From contig JAZNXE010000010.1 in assembly GCA_045593725.1 (NCBI GenBank), positions 1 to 24,827 of the forward strand: DNA of 24,827 nt, read 5' to 3'. Shown piece by piece: positions 6,810 to 15,137 of the stretch. The stretch's first letter is position 1, and every line of letters begins with the position of its first letter. This DNA comes from HGM12713 sp045593725. Lineage in GTDB: Bacteria; Bacillota; Clostridia; Oscillospirales; CAG-272. The translations under genes were made by a program, and so were the position numbers. A model generated the notes under the pieces. The model saw nothing but the letters and a program-made list of their open reading frames with translations, had not been told where the DNA came from and searched no databases.

Positions 6810-7511
6810 TTAGTTTCGTCTGCTTCTGCTGTTTGCCAGAAGAAGGAGTCGGAGGAGGGTAAGAAGAGAGGTAAGCAAAGCCGCAACGTAGGTCATAGCC
6901 GCAGCACTCAGTACCTTTTTTGATGCGCTAAGCTCCTCCTTGCTGAGCATTTCCGAGGAACGGAGCACCGCCATTGCCCGCGCGGAGGCGTTGAACTCAA
7001 CGGGAAGCGTTACAAGCTGAAAGAAAGCGATAGCCGCATAAAGAAGTATTCCTATAAGCATAAGTGAGTCACTTGCCAGGATAAGTCCGATAAAGAACAG
7101 CGGTATAGCAAGACCCGAGCTGAAATTGGTTATTGAAACCAGAGCGGCGCGAAGCTTAATTGGCGCATATCCCTTTGCGTACTGAATAGCGTGTCCCGCC
7201 TCGTGTGCGGCGACACCGATAGCGGCGGGGGAGGTGTAGGAATACACAGAGCCCGAAAGCCTTATTACATTTGCGCGGGGGTCGTAATGGTCGGAGAGAT
7301 GTCCGTTTATCTGCTCTATTCTTACGTGAGTCAGGCCGTTGGCATCAAGAATACGGCGAGCCGCCGCTGCTCCCGTAAGCCCACGCAGGGTGTGCACCTT
7401 TGAATAGCGTTCAAAGGTCGTTTTTACCTTTATTTGTGCCCATATTGACACTATAAGTCCGGGGATGACCAACAGAATCGTCCAATCAAATCTGAATAAA
7501 CCGAATATCAT
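6810..7511 (-). CDS. YugP-type neutral zinc metallopeptidase (membrane)
   Basis: A 233-aa integral membrane protein of the YugP family (PF04298, Zn_peptidase_2). The zinc motif HEAGH is at 103-107, followed by a probable third ligand in the LPVEFNASARA stretch near residue 173. Hydrophobic segments lie at about 8-24, 124-165 and at the C-terminus (about 200-226). Its substrate is unknown. Its position between fmt and rsmB is common in Clostridia and suggests co-expression with translation-factor maturation genes rather than a shared reaction. ATG 7511 has AAAGGT upstream, and the gap from fmt is 18 bases. Confidence 0.88.
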   Translation of the reverse strand: MIFGLFRFDWTILLVIPGLIVSIWAQIKVKTTFERYSKVHTLRGLTGAAAARRILDANGLTHVRIEQINGHLSDHYDPRANVIRLSGSVYSYTSPAAIGVAAHEAGHAIQYAKGYAPIKLRAALVSITNFSSGLAIPLFFIGLILASDSLMLIGILLYAAIAFFQLVTLPVEFNASARAMAVLRSSEMLSKEELSASKKVLSAAAMTYVAALLTSLLTLLRLLLLANSRSRRN

Positions 7512-7529
7512 AGCGTACCTTTCAATAAT

Positions 7530-8465
7530 TTAAGATAGTATATCTCCTATGGAGATGCCTCTGCCGCGTATAAAATCAGAGGCAGACATACGCGCCTTTC
7601 CCTCGGGAAGCACACGCAAAAGCTTTACAGAGCCCTTGGCACAGGCTATCTCAATTCCGTCATCAAGACTAATGACCTCGCCTATATTCGTATGCTCCTT
7701 GCTCTCATCACATATACGGGCTTCTATTACTTTTAACAGCTTGCCGTTAGGTGTGTGTGTGATTGCCAGAGGGATGGGAGAAAGACCTCTTATGAGGTTG
7801 TGCAGAGTACGCGCATCCTTGGAAAAGTCAATAAGACAGTCCTCCTTGGTTATCTTTTTCGCGTAAGTAGAGAGGGCATCGTCCTGGGGTATGCGTACAG
7901 CCTTTCCCTCGGATATCATATCAATAACCTCCAGAAGAGCCTCAGCACCTATATTACCCAGTCCGTCGTGTATGTCCTCAAAATTGTCATTTTCCTTTAT
8001 AGCAAGCTCCTTCTTAAGGAGCATATCTCCTGTATCAAGTCCCTCTGCCATATACATAATGGTAACTCCTGTTACAGACTTGCCGTCTATTACAGCCCGT
8101 TGCATAGGAGCGGCGCCTCTGTATTCGGGAAGAAGAGAGCCGTGGACGTTTATACAGCCGTATTTGGGATAATCTATGACGCTCAGGGGAAGTATTTTAC
8201 CAAATGCCACTACCGCAATAAGCTCGGGGTCAAGCTGCTTGAGAAGCGTATCAAACTCCTCGCCTTTGAGAGTGCTTGGCTGATATACGGGAATACCCTT
8301 TTCGAGGGCGTAAGCCTTTACGGGAGGGGGCATAAGGGTGTAGCCTCTGCCGCGGGGCTTGTCGGGCTGGGTTATTACTCCGCATATCTCGTGACCGCTC
8401 TGCTCGCGCAAGGCCTTAAGAGAGAAAAGCGCAAAATCGGGAGTGCCCATAAAAAGAATTCTCAT
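7530..8465 (-). CDS. fmt: Methionyl-tRNA formyltransferase
   Basis: Formylates Met-tRNAi using 10-formyltetrahydrofolate. The 311-aa length is typical. The N-terminal formyltransferase domain carries MGTPDFA at the start, the folate-site segment HGSLLPEYRGAAP and the MAEGLDTGD region; the C-terminal OB-like tRNA-binding domain follows from about 205. ATG 8465 has GAGGT 10 bases upstream. It lies 12 bases after def, so the pair that formylates initiator Met and later removes the formyl group is made together. Confidence 0.96.
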   Translation of the reverse strand: MRILFMGTPDFALFSLKALREQSGHEICGVITQPDKPRGRGYTLMPPPVKAYALEKGIPVYQPSTLKGEEFDTLLKQLDPELIAVVAFGKILPLSVIDYPKYGCINVHGSLLPEYRGAAPMQRAVIDGKSVTGVTIMYMAEGLDTGDMLLKKELAIKENDNFEDIHDGLGNIGAEALLEVIDMISEGKAVRIPQDDALSTYAKKITKEDCLIDFSKDARTLHNLIRGLSPIPLAITHTPNGKLLKVIEARICDESKEHTNIGEVISLDDGIEIACAKGSVKLLRVLPEGKARMSASDFIRGRGISIGDILS

Positions 8466-8477
8466 GCTCAGTACCTC

Positions 8478-8936
8478 TTATTCTGCGTCTATCATACGTA
8501 TTGCGCAGTCAACGTAAAGCTTTCCGTCAAGATGGTCAATCTCGTGGCAGAATGCCTTTGCCAGAAGTCCCGAGCCTGTAATATCAAAGGTAACACCCTC
8601 TCTGTTTATAGCTCTTACGGTAACGTGCATAGGACGGCGTGTGATACCCCATCTGCCTGGGATAGAAAGACAGCCCTCCTCGCTTTCCTGCTCACCGGAA
8701 AATGCGATTATTTTGGGATTGATAAGCTCTATAAGTCCCTCGTCGGGTGTTTCAATAACTACTATTCTGCGAAGTACGCCCACCTGAGGAGCGGCAAGAC
8801 CAACTCCGTCAGCGGCACGCATGGTTTCAATCATATCATCCAGCAGACGGATGGTTCTGGGAGTTATCTTTTCTACGGGACGACATACTGTGCGAAGCGT
8901 GTCGTCGCCAATCTTTACTATTTTAAGTTTTGCCAT
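8478..8936 (-). CDS. def: Peptide deformylase
   Basis: Removes the N-formyl group from new polypeptides. All three family motifs are intact in 152 aa: GVGLAAPQ (44-51), EGCLS (87-91, metal ligand C89) and HEIDH (131-135, two His ligands and the catalytic Glu). The short length is that of the compact clostridial/type I enzymes. The ribosome site AAGGAG lies 6 bases before ATG 8936. It follows priA by 41 bases and precedes fmt. Confidence 0.96.
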   Translation of the reverse strand: MAKLKIVKIGDDTLRTVCRPVEKITPRTIRLLDDMIETMRAADGVGLAAPQVGVLRRIVVIETPDEGLIELINPKIIAFSGEQESEEGCLSIPGRWGITRRPMHVTVRAINREGVTFDITGSGLLAKAFCHEIDHLDGKLYVDCAIRMIDAE

Positions 8937-8977
8937 ATTATCTCCTTATTTTACATTGTGTTATCAGGAATTTTTTG

Positions 8978-11479
8978 TCAGAGATTTGAAGGGTTAAGGT
9001 CTATTGAGAGATTAAGCCCCTTTACTCCGCTTTTTGAAAATTCTTTAAGCAGAGCAGAGAAGAGCGCTCTTGAACGCTTGTTAAGGCGGCATTTTGCAAC
9101 CATCCTCATTCTGTATTTGTTTTCTACTTTATATACAGGAGCCTCAAATGGACCGTAAGTGACCAAGGGAATATCGTTATATTCCTTTTCCACAAGCTCT
9201 GAAAAGCGCTTTGACAGAATGGTGGACGCCTTCATAAGCTCTTGCTCATGTGGAGAGGAAAGGGTCAGCAGAGCGATGTCGCAGAAGGGAGGAAAGCGGA
9301 GCTGCTTTCTGAGTCGTATCTCGTTTTTGTAGAAGTTCTCGTAATCCTGAGCGCACGCCAGTCGAATACATTCGTGGTCGGGATTTGAGGTCTGTATTAT
9401 GGCTTCTCCTTCTTTGTCACCTCTGCCCGCTCTGCCTATTACCTGAGTAAGCATAGCGAAGGTGCGCTCTGCGGCGCGGTAGTCGTCAAGGTACAGAGAG
9501 GTATCGGCAAGGAGCACGCCCACCAGCGTGACAGATGGAAAATCGTGTCCCTTTGTAACCATCTGAGTTCCCAGGAGCACGTCCGCGTCACCCGAGCGGA
9601 ATGTGCCCAGAAGCTCCTCATAAGCGTTTTTAGTGCTGGTTGTATCTGTATCCATTCGCAGAATTCTTGCGTCAGGCAACAGGTCTCCCAGCTCCTGCTC
9701 AATACGCTGTGTTCCGTATCCCATTCTCGCAAGATGCTCACTCTGGCAATCGGGGCACTGTGTGGGAGTAGGCATTCTTCTGCCGCACCAGTGGCAGCGA
9801 AGCTCGCCCCTGTCATAGGAATTTCCGAAGGTATGATATGTCATGGAAACGCTGCATGTAGGGCAGGTTACTGCCTTCCCGCAGCTTCTGCAGCTGAGAA
9901 AGTTATTGTAGCCTCGGCGGTTTATAAACAGTATTGACTGATTTCCACGGGCTTTCGTTTCCACAAGTCTTTCGCAAAGCAGGTCACCTAAGGGGGATGT
10001 TACTCCGCCCGCGGCGGATTTTCTCATATCTACCACAAGCGCCTTTGGAAGCTTAGCCTTTCCGTAACGCTTAGTGAGTTTTATAAGTGTGTATATTCCT
10101 TGCTCGGCTTTATAAAAGCTCTCAAAAGAGGGGGTAGCCGACGAGAGCAGCATAAGCGCGCCGTGATGGGCGCAGCGGTATCTTGCTATGTCCCGCGCGT
10201 GATATTTTGGATTTTTGTCAGATTTGTAGGTATGCTCCTGCTCCTCGTCTATTACTATGAGTCCTATATCGTCAAGAGGCGCGAATATAGCAGAGCGTGT
10301 ACCTATGACCACATCTGCCCCCCCTCTTTTTATGCGCTTGTAGGTGTCAAGCCGCTGTCCCTCGGAGAGCCCCGAGTGGATTATAGCCACCCGTTCGCCG
10401 TATCGCGAGCAGAAAAGACCGAGGGTTTGAGGGGTGAGTGATATCTCGGGAAGAAGGACTATAACGCCCCTATTTTTCTCAAGGACGCGGTCGATCGTTT
10501 TCATTATTACAGAGGTTTTTCCGCTTCCCGTAACACCGTAGAGCAAAGCCGCCTTTGCCTCTTTGCTATCCGACAGCTCCCTGAGGGCTTCGTATGCCGC
10601 CGTCTGTTCGTCGTTAAGTATTATGGGAGAAGCCACGGTGTCGGTGATAATTGGCGATATTACCTCAAGTCCTCTGTCTATTTCTCTGTATTTTTTTTCA
10701 AGAATACCCTTGTCACAGAGTGATTTCAGTTGAGTGTAGCCTACGCCCGAGTCCTGCATCAAACGCTTTTCCTCAAGCAGCATAGCTCCGCTGCGAAGAA
10801 ATTGCTCAACAACGCTTATCTGCATAAGAGAACGCAGACGGAACTCTGTGTCGGTCCTGTTCTTTATAGCCAGAGCCTGCTCCTGGGTTATGCAAAGCTC
10901 ATAATAGCTTTCGGTCTTTTTTGAGCCCTCTTTTATTTCAAAATCCTTGAGTATCAGGTCACAGGCGCACAGCTTTTTTACCGCAGGCTGAGCCGCAGGG
11001 CCGAATTTTGCCTTTAGAAGCTCAAAGCTTACGGTTTTACGCTTGTGTATGTAATCGTAAATGAATCGAGTTGCGGAGTCAAGTGAAGTGTCCTTACTTG
11101 GAATTTCCTTTTCCGTGCATCTATAAACCTCGTAGGGCTTTGTCAGCGCCGCTGAGGGAATTATGCTTTTTACGGCGTCACCTACGGTGCATAAGGTCTG
11201 CTCCTTCATGAACATACACAATCCCTGCATCTCACTTGAAAGAGAAAGGCTCTTGTCACAGACCGAGATTATGGGCTTACATTCCATTGAAGGCTTGTCG
11301 GGAAAATCTTTAAGGGAGATTACCAAAGCAATCTCCCTTTTATTTGAGTTTCCAAAGGGAACGGTAACAAAATCTCCTATGCTTATAGCATTTCTGAGAT
11401 GTAGGGGAATAAAATAGTCAAAAGCGTTGTCAATATGATAGGGGCTTTTGAGGATATGAAGCCCTGCATATTCAGCCAT
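8978..11479 (-). CDS. priA: Primosomal protein N' (PriA helicase)
   Basis: Superfamily 2 DNA helicase that reloads the replisome at collapsed forks. At 833 aa it is full length. The N-terminal 3'-end binding domain is followed by Walker A GVTGSGKT (315-322), a DEEQEH Walker B box about 100 residues later, and two zinc-binding clusters (CxxC pairs CRSC, CPTC, CHWC, CPDC) between about 525 and 580. Motifs TKGHDFP and QVIGRAGRG lie in the second RecA-like lobe. ATG 11479 has GGAGG upstream. The order rpoZ-priA-def is standard for this operon in Firmicutes; coaBC, often next to rpoZ in other lineages, is not present. Confidence 0.96.
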   Translation of the reverse strand: MAEYAGLHILKSPYHIDNAFDYFIPLHLRNAISIGDFVTVPFGNSNKREIALVISLKDFPDKPSMECKPIISVCDKSLSLSSEMQGLCMFMKEQTLCTVGDAVKSIIPSAALTKPYEVYRCTEKEIPSKDTSLDSATRFIYDYIHKRKTVSFELLKAKFGPAAQPAVKKLCACDLILKDFEIKEGSKKTESYYELCITQEQALAIKNRTDTEFRLRSLMQISVVEQFLRSGAMLLEEKRLMQDSGVGYTQLKSLCDKGILEKKYREIDRGLEVISPIITDTVASPIILNDEQTAAYEALRELSDSKEAKAALLYGVTGSGKTSVIMKTIDRVLEKNRGVIVLLPEISLTPQTLGLFCSRYGERVAIIHSGLSEGQRLDTYKRIKRGGADVVIGTRSAIFAPLDDIGLIVIDEEQEHTYKSDKNPKYHARDIARYRCAHHGALMLLSSATPSFESFYKAEQGIYTLIKLTKRYGKAKLPKALVVDMRKSAAGGVTSPLGDLLCERLVETKARGNQSILFINRRGYNNFLSCRSCGKAVTCPTCSVSMTYHTFGNSYDRGELRCHWCGRRMPTPTQCPDCQSEHLARMGYGTQRIEQELGDLLPDARILRMDTDTTSTKNAYEELLGTFRSGDADVLLGTQMVTKGHDFPSVTLVGVLLADTSLYLDDYRAAERTFAMLTQVIGRAGRGDKEGEAIIQTSNPDHECIRLACAQDYENFYKNEIRLRKQLRFPPFCDIALLTLSSPHEQELMKASTILSKRFSELVEKEYNDIPLVTYGPFEAPVYKVENKYRMRMVAKCRLNKRSRALFSALLKEFSKSGVKGLNLSIDLNPSNL

Positions 11480-11516
11480 TTCTATCCCTCCGTTCCTGCG
11501 GTGTTTTTAATTAATT

Positions 11517-11843
11517 TTATTCAGCTGCCTCGTCTTCAGCAGTTACAGATATCTCTGCTTCTTCAACTATGGCGTCGCCGTCCTCAACTCGTACTATTCT
11601 GTATTTGCCGTTGTGAATACGTGAAATAGCGTTTTTTACCGCCTTTTCATCGCGGTATTCCTTGTTTATCATTTTTATGAGGTTGCGGTCGGTATCCTTG
11701 TTGCCCGTTGCAGCCTTTTCAGCAGCCTCGCGCTGCTTTACGTACTCGTTGGTGATTATACGCGCGCACTTAGCGGTAGCGAGAGCAAGCTCGTAGCGGT
11801 TGAATTCGTCCTTTGTAAGTTCTGTAATGGTTGGATAAAGCAT
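11517..11843 (-). CDS. rpoZ: DNA-directed RNA polymerase omega subunit
   Basis: A 108-aa RpoZ that helps fold the beta' subunit. The first 30 residues (MLYPTITEL, NRYELALATAKCARII) match the conserved omega helix that cradles the beta' C-terminus, and the KAVKNAISRIHNGKYRI segment fits the second conserved helix. An acidic tail (about 88-108) follows. The classical RAR motif reads KCAR, a small deviation. AAGGAG precedes ATG 11843 by six bases. Position between gmk and priA supports the call. Confidence 0.87.
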   Translation of the reverse strand: MLYPTITELTKDEFNRYELALATAKCARIITNEYVKQREAAEKAATGNKDTDRNLIKMINKEYRDEKAVKNAISRIHNGKYRIVRVEDGDAIVEEAEISVTAEDEAAE

Positions 11844-11878
11844 CGTTTTCTCCTTGAAGTTTGTGGTTTGTATATTTT

Positions 11879-12487
11879 TTATTCCGAAAGGAATTTTTTA
11901 ACTACGTCGGGATTTCGCTTCAGCGAAGCCTTTTCGGCGGCTACGATACTGAGTATCTCCTGCGCCGCTTCCTTGTCACGCCCATCGTGATTGTAAACTA
12001 CGTAATCGTAGCAATCCGCAAAGGCTATCTCCTCCTTGGCTCTGGCGAGTCTTAGGAGTATCTTGTCCTCTGTTTCGGTTCCTCTTGAACGCAGACGCTG
12101 CTCCTGTACGGAGTGGGAAGGGGGTAGAAGCAGGACAAGCACCGCTTCGGGATATTTAGCCTTTATGTTCCGCGCGCCCTCTACCTCTATCTCCAAAAGA
12201 AGGTTTTTTCCCAAAGCGAGGGTTTCCTCTGCTTCTTTTCTTGGAGTGCCGTAATAATTTCCGCAATACTCGGTATATTCCAGCATATCCCCCGAATCTA
12301 TCCTCGCAAGAAATTCTTCTTTTGTTATGTAATGATAATTTACTCCGTCTATCTCACCGGGGCGGGGCGCTCTGGTGGTTGCGGATACCGAAAATCGGTA
12401 ATCTCCCGTGGCGATAAGATGGGCGTTAACCGTTCCTTTTCCGCTTCCCGCGGGACCCGAAACCACTATCATAAGTCCTTTATTCAT
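11879..12487 (-). CDS. gmk: Guanylate kinase
   Basis: Phosphorylates GMP to GDP. The 202-aa protein has the P-loop GPAGSGKGT (11-19; most relatives have GPSGxGKGT), the GMP-binding stretch TTRAPRPGE with the following NYHYITKEEF, and LEIEVEGA. ATG 12487 has a GAGGA site 11 bases upstream, somewhat distant. It follows remA by 21 bases. Confidence 0.95.
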   Translation of the reverse strand: MNKGLMIVVSGPAGSGKGTVNAHLIATGDYRFSVSATTRAPRPGEIDGVNYHYITKEEFLARIDSGDMLEYTEYCGNYYGTPRKEAEETLALGKNLLLEIEVEGARNIKAKYPEAVLVLLLPPSHSVQEQRLRSRGTETEDKILLRLARAKEEIAFADCYDYVVYNHDGRDKEAAQEILSIVAAEKASLKRNPDVVKKFLSE

Positions 12488-12508
12488 GTTTTGCCAAATC
12501 CTCGCTTT

Positions 12509-12769
12509 TTATTCGGGTTCTTCTTCATCTTCGGTTTCGTTATCAAGACGGTTCGCTATGGTTTCCGATTGAATAGCGCTGAAGATGATATGCTCACTGT
12601 CGGTTATTATTACCGAGCGGGTGCGGCGTCCGCAGGATACATCTATAACTCTGCCGCTGTCCTTAGCGTCCTGCATAAGTCTTTTTATAGGTGCGGAATC
12701 GGGGCTTACGATGGTTATTATGCGGTCGGCGGCAACCATATTGCCGAAGCCGATATTTATGAACTTCAT
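12509..12769 (-). CDS. remA: RemA/DUF370 family regulatory protein
   Basis: An 86-aa protein of the DUF370 family. It begins MKFINIGFGNMVAADRI and contains RRTRSVIITDS, both hallmark stretches. In Bacillus subtilis RemA is a DNA-binding activator of biofilm matrix and osmoprotectant genes and forms ring-like oligomers with an LytTR-like surface. The basic segment GRRTRS is the probable DNA contact. The C-terminus is strongly acidic (about 76-86). AGGAG lies before ATG 12769. It is located between yicC and gmk, as in Bacillus. Its targets in this organism cannot be seen here. Confidence 0.9.
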   Translation of the reverse strand: MKFINIGFGNMVAADRIITIVSPDSAPIKRLMQDAKDSGRVIDVSCGRRTRSVIITDSEHIIFSAIQSETIANRLDNETEDEEEPE

Positions 12770-12793
12770 AATTTTCTCCTACTGTACTGTGGG

Positions 12794-13681
12794 TCATTCA
12801 ATGTTTTGTATTTGCTCACGTATTTTCTCAAGCTCACACTTGATATTTACCACTGCCTTCGCAATGGAAGCATTCTGACACTTTGAACCGATAGTATTAG
12901 TCTCTCGGTTCATTTCCTGAACAAGGAAGTCAAGCTTTCTTCCCGCCGGCTCTCCCGAGGAGAGTATCTCGAAGAATCCGTCGAAGTGAGATGCGAGTCT
13001 TACCAATTCCTCGTCAATGGCTACTCTGTCGGCAAATATAGCGCATTCCGTAAGGATACGGCTTTCCTCAAAAACTATGCGGTTGTCGGCGAGCATATCG
13101 CGAAGCTTTGCCTCAAGCCTTGCTCTGTATTCACTGACGTCGGCAGAGGAAAGGGCTTCTATTTCCTTTGTGACAGCTCGGATATTCTCTACCTTGGCAA
13201 CAAGGTCCTTTTCTATGTTTTCGCCCTCGCGGATGCGTCCGGCGATAAAGCCTTCCACCGCTTCATCAAGGACCTGACGCACGTCGTCCCATTCCTTTTG
13301 AGCGTCCTCATCTGATTTGCGGATAACGAAAATATCGTGGTTTTGCGCTACGCGCATAACGCTGATATCATCCCTGAGGTCAAATCTTTTTTCAAGAGCC
13401 TTGAGGGCGTTTATGTATGCCTCGGCGTAGCCCTCGTCAATGCTTATCTCGGGGATAGGTGAGTCTATAACGTCGATGCCTATAAATACATCTACCTTTC
13501 CGCGAGAAACCGATTTTGATTGAAGATAGGGCTTTATTTTTTCTTCAAGGAAGGAGAAAGAGCGGGGAAGCTTTACGGAACAATCGAAAAAACGGTTGTT
13601 TACCGAGCGTATCTCGACGGTTATATCCTTGCCGCCCACAACTTTTCTTGCCCTTCCGAAGGCGGTCATGCTTTTTACCAT
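12794..13681 (-). CDS. yicC: YicC/YloC family endoribonuclease
   Basis: A 295-aa full-length member of the YicC/YloC family. The N-terminus MVKSMTAFGRA is the family signature, followed by EIRSVNNRFFD, and the C-terminal DUF1732 part carries KLDFLVQEMNRETNTIGSK. E. coli YicC and Bacillus YloC have been described as endoribonucleases, linked to sRNA turnover in E. coli. It is the first gene of the long minus-strand operon. The ribosome site AAAGGA lies 9 bases before ATG 13681, and a consensus promoter starts transcription about 40 bases upstream. Confidence 0.93.
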   Translation of the reverse strand: MVKSMTAFGRARKVVGGKDITVEIRSVNNRFFDCSVKLPRSFSFLEEKIKPYLQSKSVSRGKVDVFIGIDVIDSPIPEISIDEGYAEAYINALKALEKRFDLRDDISVMRVAQNHDIFVIRKSDEDAQKEWDDVRQVLDEAVEGFIAGRIREGENIEKDLVAKVENIRAVTKEIEALSSADVSEYRARLEAKLRDMLADNRIVFEESRILTECAIFADRVAIDEELVRLASHFDGFFEILSSGEPAGRKLDFLVQEMNRETNTIGSKCQNASIAKAVVNIKCELEKIREQIQNIE

Positions 13682-13729
13682 GTTTACGTCCTTTCGAGAG
13701 GGAGCTGATATAGTTTATACAATATATAT

Positions 13730-13758
13730 ATTATAAACTTTTTTGCCCGCTTTGTCAA
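13730..13758 (-). promoter_or_regulatory. Consensus sigma-A promoter of the yicC-to-thiN operon
   Basis: On the minus strand TTGACA (13758-13753), a 17-base spacer and TATAAT (13735-13730) match the sigma-A consensus at all 12 positions. Transcription should begin near 13723, about 40 bases before yicC. No further strong promoter was noticed within the 12-kb gene series, so the thirteen genes may be one unit. Confidence 0.9.
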
Positions 13759-13899
13759 TGAATTTTTTTATTTTGATTAAATCTATACAATAATTGTAGG
13801 ACTTGTGTATTTGCTTTAAACAAAATAACGACAAAATTCTATTTTTCAAATAAAAAAGCAAAAAACTTTTAAAGTTTAAAAGAAAATGTGAAAAAACTC
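13759..13899. other. AT-rich intergenic spacer between divergent promoters
   Basis: About 140 bases, very rich in A and T, between the yicC and efp promoters. It contains A-tracts and an imperfect palindrome around 13865-13880 (ACTTTTAAAGTTTAAAAG). No gene and no structured RNA is seen; UP-element-like activation of either promoter is possible. Confidence 0.5.
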
Positions 13900-13928
13900 T
13901 TGAAATTTAGAGAAAAATAAGTTATAAT
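13900..13928 (+). promoter_or_regulatory. Sigma-A promoter of efp
   Basis: TTGAAA (13900-13905), 17-base spacer, TATAAT (13923-13928); 11 of 12 consensus positions. The leader to ATG 13973 is about 37 bases and holds a CGGAGG ribosome site. Confidence 0.85.
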
Positions 13929-13972
13929 GGTTACGTATGAAAAAATGAATTACTTTTCGGAGGTAAATACAA

Positions 13973-14530
13973 ATGGTAGTAGCAGGCGATTTTAAGAACG
14001 GTATCACTTTTGATATGGATGGCGCTGTGTTTCAGGTTATCGAATTTCAGCACGTAAAGCCCGGTAAGGGAGCTGCTTTCGTTCGTACCAAGATTAAGAA
14101 CGTAATCACAGGAGCGGTTATTGAAAGAACCTTCAGCCCCACAGACAAATTTGAAAACGCTTATATCGAGAGAAAGGAAATGCAGTACTCCTACAATGAC
14201 GGAGACCTGTATTACTTTATGGATATGGAGAGCTTCGAGATGCTCCCTCTTAACAGCGACAAGCTTCCCGAAAGCTTTAAGTTCGTTAAGGAGGAGATGA
14301 TGTGTAAGATTATCTCTTACAAGGGTAACGTATTCGGAGTTGAGCCTCCCACGTTCGTTGAGCTTGCGGTAACTCAGACCGACCCCGGCTTTGCGGGAAA
14401 TACCGCTACCAACACCCTTAAGCCCGCGACTCTTGAAACAGGCGCGGTTATCAAGGTTCCGCTCTTTATCAATGAGGGTGAGGTCCTTAAGATAGACACC
14501 AGAACCGGTGAATATCTTTCCAGAGCTTAA
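13973..14530 (+). CDS. efp: Elongation factor P
   Basis: EF-P rescues ribosomes stalled at polyproline stretches. The 185-aa length and three beta-barrel (KOW-like plus two OB) architecture are standard. The tip of domain I reads KPGKGAAF, with Lys32 at the position modified in Bacillus (5-aminopentanolyl) and beta-lysylated in E. coli; the flanking prolines and glycines are Firmicute-like. The C-terminal signature segment TGAVIKVPLFINEGE is intact. It has its own promoter and CGGAGG ribosome site. The next gene begins 19 bases after the stop on the same transcript. Confidence 0.96.
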   Translation: MVVAGDFKNGITFDMDGAVFQVIEFQHVKPGKGAAFVRTKIKNVITGAVIERTFSPTDKFENAYIERKEMQYSYNDGDLYYFMDMESFEMLPLNSDKLPESFKFVKEEMMCKIISYKGNVFGVEPPTFVELAVTQTDPGFAGNTATNTLKPATLETGAVIKVPLFINEGEVLKIDTRTGEYLSRA

Positions 14531-14549
14531 AAATACGGAGGACATAATT

Positions 14550-15017
14550 ATGACACTTAGTGAAAAGGCTGCATATATTCAGGGACTGGCAGACGGTCTT
14601 GAGTTGGATGAGAGCACTAAGGAGGGCAAGCTTATTGCCGCGCTTATTGACCTTGTTGGAGAAATGAGCGATGCTATCGCACAGATAGATGAGGACCTTG
14701 ATACTCTCAATGATTATATTGAGGAGATAGACGAGGATCTGGGAAGCGTAGAGGAGTACCTCTACGACGAGTGCGATTGCGACTGCGATTGTGATGATGA
14801 TTACGATTGCGACGGCAATTGCTGTGATTGCGACGAGGATTGCGAGCTGGCTGATGAGGATTTCTTTGAGGCTGAATGTCCTTCCTGCGGAGAGATTATA
14901 TGCTTCGACGGAAGCATTGACCCCGAGGACATCGCATGTCCCGCTTGCGGCGAGAGATTCGAGTGCATTATAGCCGAAGAGGACCTTGAGGACCTTAAGG
15001 CGATTGATGCCGAATAA
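14550..15017 (+). CDS. CD1247-type protein with Asp/Cys-rich segment and C-terminal zinc ribbon
   Basis: A 155-aa acidic protein co-transcribed with efp. I chose ATG 14550 (GGAG 10 bases upstream) rather than an in-frame start inside efp. Residues 1-70 resemble the N-terminal domain found in clostridial CD1247-like proteins (EKAAYIQGLADGLELDESTKEGK, split here as YIQGLADGL and STKEGK) and are predicted helical or coiled coil, with repeated IDEDL-type heptads. Residues 74-99 hold nine cysteines (75, 77, 79, 81, 87, 91, 92, 94, 98) alternating with Asp. Residues 110-133 form a zinc ribbon with CPSC and CPAC. The function is unknown; the Asp-Cys tract looks suited to binding soft or divalent metals, which is an inference. 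Confidence 0.8.
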   Translation: MTLSEKAAYIQGLADGLELDESTKEGKLIAALIDLVGEMSDAIAQIDEDLDTLNDYIEEIDEDLGSVEEYLYDECDCDCDCDDDYDCDGNCCDCDEDCELADEDFFEAECPSCGEIICFDGSIDPEDIACPACGERFECIIAEEDLEDLKAIDAE

Positions 15018-15033
15018 TTTTTGCTAAAAATGT

Positions 15034-15068
15034 ACAGACCGGCTGAAAATGTCGGTCTGTTTGCTTTT
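15034..15068 (+). terminator. Intrinsic terminator after the efp unit
   Basis: ACAGACCGGC (15034-15043) pairs with GTCGGTCTGT (15051-15060) including one G-T wobble, with a 7-base loop, followed by TTGCTTTTGT. It closes the two-gene efp transcript before the ribosomal-protein promoter. Confidence 0.85.
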
Positions 15069-15102
15069 GTGTGGAATAAATGAAAAAAATTAAAAAAAGC
15101 TA

Positions 15103-15131
15103 TTGACATACAAAATGGGAAGTGATATAAT
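15103..15131 (+). promoter_or_regulatory. Perfect consensus sigma-A promoter of rpmG-secE-nusG-rplKA
   Basis: TTGACA (15103-15108), 17-base spacer, TATAAT (15126-15131). Transcription is expected to begin near 15138, leaving an untranslated leader of about 155 bases before rpmG. Confidence 0.92.
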
Positions 15132-15137
15132 AGTGAT

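Noticed and set aside
7755..9158. Long open frame on the plus strand opposite fmt, def and the priA end
   Set aside because: It crosses three well-conserved genes on the other strand, has no protein-like motifs and reflects the codon bias of the opposite strand.
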